Shown piece after piece: positions 59,063 to 64,000 of a DNA stretch of 64,000 nucleotides. Where the stretch lies: the NCBI RefSeq assembly GCF_900119155.1, contig NZ_FPIR01000014.1, positions 1-64,000 on the forward strand, written 5' to 3'. The notes beneath the pieces are model-generated. The model was not told where the DNA came from and did no database searches. It was given only the letters and a program-made list of their open reading frames with translations. Every line of letters begins with the position of its first letter. The first letter of the stretch is position 1. A program made the translations under genes and the position numbers. The DNA comes from Ruminococcus sp. YE71. GTDB taxonomy: Bacteria > Bacillota > Clostridia > Oscillospirales > Ruminococcaceae.

Positions 59063-60262
59063 TTATACAGCTTTGGGCTGTCCTTTGTCCGTGTCGGGCT
59101 TGTGGAAGTCAAGCACCGATGCGATAGCATCTCCTGCCCTCGCCTGAGCCTGATTGAACACATGACAGTAGATAGAAGTCGTGGTAGTTATCGTCGAGTG
59201 ACCTAACGCTCCCGACACGGTGGCTGCGTCAACGCCCTCATTGATGAGAGCCGAAGCATAGAAGTGTCGCAGGGAGTGTATGTCACAGAAACGGAAATTG
59301 TTTTCTTCACAGAATTCTTTGAGCCAGAAATACGGTGTGTTGTTGTTCATCGGTTCACCGTTCCACTTGACGAACAGGCGGTCATGGTCTACCCACTTCG
59401 TTCCGAGCCTGATACGCTCCTCGTCCTGTTCTTCTTTGTATGCCCTGAGCAAGTCCATGACGTTCTGAGGGAATTTCAGAGAACGCTGAGATTTCTTTGT
59501 CTTGGTGGTGTCAGTGTAGATACCCTTTGAAGCGGTATAGTTGCTTGTCCTGCGGACGCTGATAACATTATGCTCCCAGTCAATGTCCTTCCATTCAAGA
59601 CCGAGCATTTCTCCACGTCTGAATCCGCTGTATATCGCCAAAGTAAAGAAAGTGCGGTATTTCAGAGGTGCAGTTTCAAGGAGCTGAAAGAGCTGTGCGA
59701 CCTCTTCGAGAGTGTAGATGTCTTTCTCCTTCTTCTCACCCTTTGGAACGGTAACACGCTTGCAGGGGTTATCGGTAAGCATTTCCATCTTCACAGCGTA
59801 GCTGAACACATCGCTGATGAAGCTGAGGTGATGAACGGCTGTCTTTCTCGACAGCGGTCTGCCGTTTTTCAGGCTTTTGCCGTTAAGTGCCAGATCGTTG
59901 ATAAACTGCTGGATATGTCGGCTGGTGATCTTATCAAGTCGCAGATGACCGATAGCAGGGTAAACCCTCACAGTGAGCTGTTTCATTCGCTCATAGGACG
60001 TATTTCTGAGGTTGAGTTTCGCATATTCCTCGAACCACTGCTCGGCGAAGACCTGAAACTTGATATTCGCAGTGACCTGACCTTTCATGCACTTGTCCTC
60101 AAACAGGATCGCCTGCTTCTGAAGCTCTTTCTCGATCTGCTTCTTATTCATACCATCCGCAGGCTTCCATGTCATGGTCTGAATGACCTGATTACCTGAT
60201 GTATCATATCCGCAGGAAACTCTGATCTGATAGGAGTTTCCTCTTTTTCTTATCGTAGCCAT
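59063..60262 (-). CDS. int: tyrosine integrase of element 2
   Basis: The 399-residue protein is about 60% identical to the integrase at 45934 over its full length. The catalytic residues are all present: SGFRRGEML, HSLRHFYAS, LGHSTITT and the tyrosine in TSIYCHVF. It should use the same tRNA-Glu end, which explains the tandem insertion. The start has no GGAGG but GAAAGGGA lies close upstream. Confidence 0.95.
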   Translation of the reverse strand: MATIRKRGNSYQIRVSCGYDTSGNQVIQTMTWKPADGMNKKQIEKELQKQAILFEDKCMKGQVTANIKFQVFAEQWFEEYAKLNLRNTSYERMKQLTVRVYPAIGHLRLDKITSRHIQQFINDLALNGKSLKNGRPLSRKTAVHHLSFISDVFSYAVKMEMLTDNPCKRVTVPKGEKKEKDIYTLEEVAQLFQLLETAPLKYRTFFTLAIYSGFRRGEMLGLEWKDIDWEHNVISVRRTSNYTASKGIYTDTTKTKKSQRSLKFPQNVMDLLRAYKEEQDEERIRLGTKWVDHDRLFVKWNGEPMNNNTPYFWLKEFCEENNFRFCDIHSLRHFYASALINEGVDAATVSGALGHSTITTTTSIYCHVFNQAQARAGDAIASVLDFHKPDTDKGQPKAV

Positions 60263-60284
60263 AAGTTGATTCCCTTTCTGTCAA

Positions 60285-60386
60285 CATAGATTTTATGGCA
60301 TACTCCTGTTACTCTAATGTTAGCGCACTATCGGGCTTTTGTCAAGAGTTTTTTCTATCTTTTTCGGGAGTATGCCCAAATCTATG
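60285..60386. repeat. inverted repeats flanking int promoter, element 2
   Basis: CATAGATTT(TAT)GGCATACTCC on the left and GGAGTATGCC(C)AAATCTATG on the right form a near-perfect pair of about 20 bases that brackets the int promoter, in the same geometry as in element 1. Confidence 0.65.
60317..60345 (-). promoter_or_regulatory. int promoter, element 2
   Basis: On the minus strand perfect TTGACA, 17 bases, TAACAT, about 55 bases before the start. Confidence 0.65.
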
Positions 60387-60466
60387 TCCTTTGTTCTGTG
60401 GTGTTTGTGGATTTTCTGTCTGTTGCCGTTCAAACAGCGTAAAATCGCCGTTCTCAGCGTACAGAA

Positions 60467-60760
60467 TTATCTGTTCGCTGTCTGTCCGTTGAAATAGGCA
60501 AGCAAGTCAGCCTTGTTGATAAGCATCTTGCCGTTCACGCCGTCACCTGTCCTCAGATACGGCAGCTTTCCCTGCTTTATCAGCTTGCGGACGGTATGTT
60601 CAGACAACCCCTTGACCGCTTCGGTGCATTCCTTGACGGTCAGCATCTCCACAGCTTCGGACTTGACCTCAGACACCTGGTCGGAATCATTTGTCTCGAT
60701 AAGTTCGCTCAGGATATTTACGAGCTGAGCGATAAGCTCGTTCTTTCTGTTTGTTGTCAT
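60467..60760 (-). CDS. xis: excisionase-type DNA-binding protein of element 2
   Basis: The 97-residue protein is a homologue of the one at 48919: MLTVKECTEAVKGLSEHTVR, KLIKQGKLPYLRTGDGVNGK, INKADLLAYFNG. Here it lies between int and mob, not beyond mob as in element 1. GGAGG stands 11 bases before the ATG at 60760. Confidence 0.85.
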   Translation of the reverse strand: MTTNRKNELIAQLVNILSELIETNDSDQVSEVKSEAVEMLTVKECTEAVKGLSEHTVRKLIKQGKLPYLRTGDGVNGKMLINKADLLAYFNGQTANR

Positions 60761-60815
60761 AGTTGTAAAAACCTCCATAGCAGGTACTTCCCCTGCTTTC
60801 TATCTTGTATATTTG

Positions 60816-62015
60816 TTATTCCAGCACATTCTTTCTTGTGGTGCTGTTGTACTTGTACTGCTGAAAGTCAGCGCTCAGTCCACAGGCAGAAATAAACGCC
60901 TTAGCCTTTCTCAGTTCACGGGAAAGCTCGTCCTCACGGCTGATTCGAGCTGCTTCTTTTTTCAGCTTCTCACGGGTAAAAAGTCCCTTTTGCTCCTCGG
61001 CTTTCTTGTAGGTGGCAAGTTCTGAGGAAGCAGCCGCCAACTGTGTTTTCAGAGCATCACGCTCCTGTACCGCCGTATCGTGTTCAGCTTTGAGCTTCTT
61101 TGTGGACTTGACCATAGCCACATACTTCTTGGCGGTGTCACTGAGTGTGTCGTAGTCCTCTTTGGCGAGGGTGACTTTCTTGCCGAACACAGACTCCTTG
61201 ACCTCAATACTTTCGATCTCGTCCAGCTTGACTTTCTTCTTAGCCGCCTTGTCAAGTTCTGCTTGGGCTTCATCACGCTCGGAAAGTGCCTGAGCCTTTT
61301 CCTCGTTCAGCCGCCTGATCTCGTCCTCATGTTCGCCATATTCCTCGACCGTGTAGCTGTATCCTCTGGACTTCTTCGGCTCGCTGATCTCGATACCGTG
61401 AGCGTTGCAAATATCCCTCAGCACTTCCCACTCCCTGAGCCGCCAACGGTTATTGGAATGAGCGTCATTTCCGAAGCCCATTTCATCGAGTGCCTTGTTC
61501 TTTGCGTTGCGGACTTCAAGACCTCTGCTGTAATGTCCGAGAGGGATATAGTCGATGTGCAAATGGGGAGTTGCTTCATCGAGGTGCATGACCGCATTGA
61601 ACACATAGAGATTCGGATTTCTCGCCTGAAATCCCTCCATATATTCACGCAGACACTCCGCCGTTATCTCCGCATCGGGAGTGCCGACAGCCGAATCATT
61701 TTTCGTGCCAATATATACAAGGTGTTCGTAGAAACTTTTCTGCTTGTTTGCACCCTCGATCACGCTCTTGCTTGGAGGACGGTTGAACAGGTGTTCAAAG
61801 TAGTCATTAATCTTACGGTCATTTCTTTTCTGCCGAGCGTTGTATCTCTCTACCGCTTCGTCAAAAAGCTGGTGGTAAGTCTCGCCCAGATCTTGCTGAA
61901 CAAAGATCACATTGTTCGACGTTCTGGAACTGTCAATATTCTTGGCAGTGAACTCTCGATTGTTATGTGAAAGGCTGCCTTTGCCCTCGCACATCGAGAT
62001 AGATTTTGTACTCAT
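60816..62015 (-). CDS. MobV-family relaxase of element 2
   Basis: The 399-residue protein has exactly the length of the relaxase at 47234 and is about 80% identical: SISMCEGKGSLSHNNREF, NAVMHLDEATPHLHIDYIP with the HxDE...PHxH site, and a long coiled-coil tail ending YNSTTRKNVLE. AAAGGAG precedes the ATG at 62015. The strong conservation compared with the integrases suggests that both elements use the same oriT type. Confidence 0.92.
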   Translation of the reverse strand: MSTKSISMCEGKGSLSHNNREFTAKNIDSSRTSNNVIFVQQDLGETYHQLFDEAVERYNARQKRNDRKINDYFEHLFNRPPSKSVIEGANKQKSFYEHLVYIGTKNDSAVGTPDAEITAECLREYMEGFQARNPNLYVFNAVMHLDEATPHLHIDYIPLGHYSRGLEVRNAKNKALDEMGFGNDAHSNNRWRLREWEVLRDICNAHGIEISEPKKSRGYSYTVEEYGEHEDEIRRLNEEKAQALSERDEAQAELDKAAKKKVKLDEIESIEVKESVFGKKVTLAKEDYDTLSDTAKKYVAMVKSTKKLKAEHDTAVQERDALKTQLAAASSELATYKKAEEQKGLFTREKLKKEAARISREDELSRELRKAKAFISACGLSADFQQYKYNSTTRKNVLE

Positions 62016-62046
62016 TAAAATGTCTCCTTTTATATCTCTGTTTGAA

Positions 62047-62321
62047 CCCTCTGACGAGGGATAATCATACGCATAAGGCTCACCGCCTATGCGATGATGA
62101 GCGCCCTTGAAGGGCTTTTGAATTGGCTTGCAACGATACGGAGATCGGCAAACCAAACGGCTCGGAGAGCCGGAATTTACTTGCGGTGTGCCGCCAGTAA
62201 CCCCAAAGCACTTTTGACAGCCTATTCGGACTATCAAAAATGCTTATGGGGCTCTGCGAGGCTGAACGGCTGACGGAACAGCCGAAAAATGTGGACACAG
62301 TAATGCAGAAATCCGCATTAC
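62047..62321 (-). other. conserved structured non-coding block, candidate oriT, element 2
   Basis: This block matches 48465-48706 of element 1 in order and in most of its sequence. Stems that differ keep pairing: CGGCTC-GGA-GAGCCG here against CAGCGC-GGA-GCGCTG there, and GCCC-TTGA-AGGGC against GCCC-TGAT-GGGC. An insertion of about 30 bases (62066-62098) adds one more stem. There is no coding frame with a start. Confidence 0.6.
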
Positions 62322-62357
62322 AAAAATCCAAAATTGCAGTTTCCAAAACTGCAAAAA

Positions 62358-62540
62358 TCAGAACGGAATATCCACCTCAATATTGAATTTATTGAGAAGA
62401 AAACCAAGCTCAAAATCATAGTCCAGAGCTTCATCGTCCGTCAAAAAATCGTAGTAACGAACCAGTGCTTCACGAACATCAAGACCGCTTCTTTCTTCAA
62501 GGATAGAAGTCAGCGCTTTTACCTTTTCCATATCGACCAT
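62358..62540 (-). CDS. small conserved element protein (60 aa)
   Basis: The 60-residue homologue of the protein at 48742: MEKVKALTSILEERSGLDVR, EALVRYYDFLTDDEALDYD and a final FNIEVDIPF (element 1 ends YEVEVEMPF). AAAGGAGGTGA precedes the ATG at 62540. It lies directly before the structured block and the relaxase in both elements. Confidence 0.75.
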   Translation of the reverse strand: MVDMEKVKALTSILEERSGLDVREALVRYYDFLTDDEALDYDFELGFLLNKFNIEVDIPF

Positions 62541-62678
62541 ACACCTCACCTCCTTTCCGCAAAAATGCTCAACCACCATCAACCGCCGGCAACCAACATT
62601 CAGGTCTGTATTTTGCAAAAGCCATAATACCGCCGTTTCAGTGTCAGCCACCACAAAAACCACAAAACCCATTGTGAT

Positions 62679-64000
62679 TCAGATATGTGGATTCACATAG
62701 ACCATCTGAGCCTTTTTGTTGTTGGCAGCGGTCACATCTTCATAAGCTACATAGCCGTATTCAGCGAGGGTGTCAAGTGCTGAATAGAAGTCCTTTGCGG
62801 ACGGGAAAAGATTGCATCGGCAGGCGTGGTAGAGATCGGATTTCAAGCCCTGTTTGATGTTCTTTGTCTTGAAAATCTGAATGATCTTCTCAGACTTGAC
62901 GATGTTCCCATCCGGAGCGTTCACACTGAAACCGTAAATCGCCTGATAGCGGTAGTAGTGAGCGATGCTGAACGACCTCGCAAGTGTGTCATGATTCACG
63001 CTTTCATCGGACGGCTCAACACCTCTGGAACAGCAGTCCGCACAATGCAGAATACAAGCTATCCGAAGTATCAGCCCGTGGAACTTACCGCCCCAGTCCT
63101 GACAGCAGCACATGGATTCCTTGATCTCTTTTTCGATATAGTTATTGCAGTAATCTATGTACTCCTCGGAAGCGTGACGGGACAGATGCAGTATCGTTTC
63201 ATCTCCGTTCCAATCCTTCTTTCCTTTCAGGAGCTGATGAATGAAATCGTGATACTGCTCCCTGATCTCTTTTGATATAGGAGGGGTATCATATCGCCGT
63301 TTCCCGACATCGCTTTTGGCGAAGCAGGGAACGAAACGTGCGATCAGACCGCTTGACCTGAAAGCGGTGTCGTTCATCATGTTGTCCCATATATAGGGCT
63401 GACCTGCGAGTGCGACTGAAAGATAAGGACGGGGAATTTCCGTTCGCCCTCGGATAACTCTGTTGCAGATGTACTTCTCACCGTTCCACGATTTCAGGAG
63501 CAAGTCGAGGTTTGGGATGCCGCCGCTGTACTTTCCGTTGAAGTTGGAAAGCATTCCGGCTTCATCGGAGATCATCAGCAGAGAATCATTCTCACTCAGC
63601 TCTATCACAAGGGATTCGGGGGTTATATCGTCAACAGCGATACGGATAGGAGTGGTGTTGCGGATATTATCCGCCTGCACACGGAGCTTTGCAATTGCGG
63701 CGGTGTCAGGCTCGTCCTCTTTCTCCATTGCCTTGACACGAGCTTCAAGAGCCTTAACGTCCTGCTGTGCCTTGTACATTTCCTCTCGGTGATCCTTGTT
63801 GTACTTGCTCTCAAAGCTGTCGAACGGAGCTTTGATGAAGTGCATGACAGGACTTTTTCTTTCTGACGGCTGTGCTATGATGATAGAATACAGCACAGGC
63901 GGTTCGGTGTGGTCTGCTTTTCCTGCAAGTCTGTACAGACCTGTGAAGCAGTAGCCCACGGCTGAGAGCATTGCCGTCCCTGCCATTCCCACATCGGTGG
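62679..64000 (-). CDS. DUF3987 family protein of element 2, 5' end beyond window
   Basis: The visible 440 residues are a homologue of the protein at 49317: MAGTAMLSAVGYCFTGLYRL, DDITPESLVIELSENDSLLM, SDEAGMLSNFNGKYSGGIPN, LLLKSWNGEKY, SSGLIARFVPCF. The reading frame is open to the edge of the window and the first codons, by comparison about 45, are missing. The C-terminus ends as in element 1 (VYVNPHI against AFINPNI). Confidence 0.85.
   Translation of the reverse strand, partial: TDVGMAGTAMLSAVGYCFTGLYRLAGKADHTEPPVLYSIIIAQPSERKSPVMHFIKAPFDSFESKYNKDHREEMYKAQQDVKALEARVKAMEKEDEPDTAAIAKLRVQADNIRNTTPIRIAVDDITPESLVIELSENDSLLMISDEAGMLSNFNGKYSGGIPNLDLLLKSWNGEKYICNRVIRGRTEIPRPYLSVALAGQPYIWDNMMNDTAFRSSGLIARFVPCFAKSDVGKRRYDTPPISKEIREQYHDFIHQLLKGKKDWNGDETILHLSRHASEEYIDYCNNYIEKEIKESMCCCQDWGGKFHGLILRIACILHCADCCSRGVEPSDESVNHDTLARSFSIAHYYRYQAIYGFSVNAPDGNIVKSEKIIQIFKTKNIKQGLKSDLYHACRCNLFPSAKDFYSALDTLAEYGYVAYEDVTAANNKKAQMVYVNPHI

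Noticed and set aside
1..64000. CRISPR arrays, rRNA genes, complete insertion sequences
   Set aside because: I looked for regularly spaced 25-40 base repeats, ribosomal RNA motifs and intact transposase genes and saw none.

Overview
The window looks like a chromosomal segment of a Ruminococcus-type gut Firmicute (Oscillospiraceae). Evidence: a dockerin-bearing secreted protein gene, Gram-positive style ribosome binding sites and consensus TTGACA/TATAAT promoters, CpsC/CpsD-type polysaccharide genes, a BY-kinase, an RqcH (NFACT) homologue, low-GC mobile islands inside a moderately GC-rich core, and Mob/Int/Xis modules typical of Clostridia. Species cannot be fixed from the sequence alone.

Layout. 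(1) 0.2-13 kb, core: a membrane-anchored HNH nuclease; an apparent operon with GT2 glycosyltransferase, TIM-barrel amidohydrolase, Wzz-like CpsC, CpsD-type tyrosine kinase, aldose epimerase and dtd; a WG-repeat lipoprotein; a LacI-sensor/GGDEF protein; an HtrA protease; a CwlD-like amidase; a DUF1836 regulator. (2) 13.2-26.4 kb, a worn accessory island: a frameshifted ParM-like remnant, a TetR gene with clear operators, an isochorismatase-GNAT fusion, YjdF, PAP2 plus XRE, broken TetR and alpha/beta-hydrolase pieces, PfkB kinase, DinB-like, cupin, GNAT, VOC and CDP-alcohol transferase genes, a frameshifted leucine-rich-repeat gene, a disrupted dockerin gene, and two recombinase remnants. (3) 26.4-45.5 kb, core again: RqcH, two response regulators (one with its kinase), HAD phosphatase, DUF1934, murI-ddl, a eukaryote-type HisA, a transglutaminase lipoprotein, an EAL protein, a C39-like protein, a serine hydrolase, a GntR-ABC exporter operon, Mrp and a zinc-ribbon membrane protein. 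(4) 45.66-64 kb: tRNA-Met and tRNA-Glu, followed by two integrative mobilizable elements in tandem.

Element 1 (about 45.82-58.98 kb) is bounded by a 20-bp repeat of the tRNA-Glu 3' end. It carries tyrosine integrase, MobV relaxase, a small conserved protein, Xis, a DUF3987 protein, and cargo: a zinc-finger protein with an array of ACGTTAT heptamers upstream, a DUF2971 protein, a zinc-ribbon plus N/Q-linker protein pair, and a type II restriction-modification system with a controller protein. Element 2 starts at the second att copy, repeats the Int, Xis, Mob, small protein and DUF3987 genes, and runs off the right edge. Between the small gene and mob, both elements hold a conserved, hairpin-rich non-coding block with compensatory base changes, the best candidate for oriT or a structured RNA.

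The most interesting parts are the tandem elements, their structured non-coding block, the two cargo units that share a near-identical hairpin-plus-promoter leader, and the unassigned zinc-ribbon/N-Q-linker pair.
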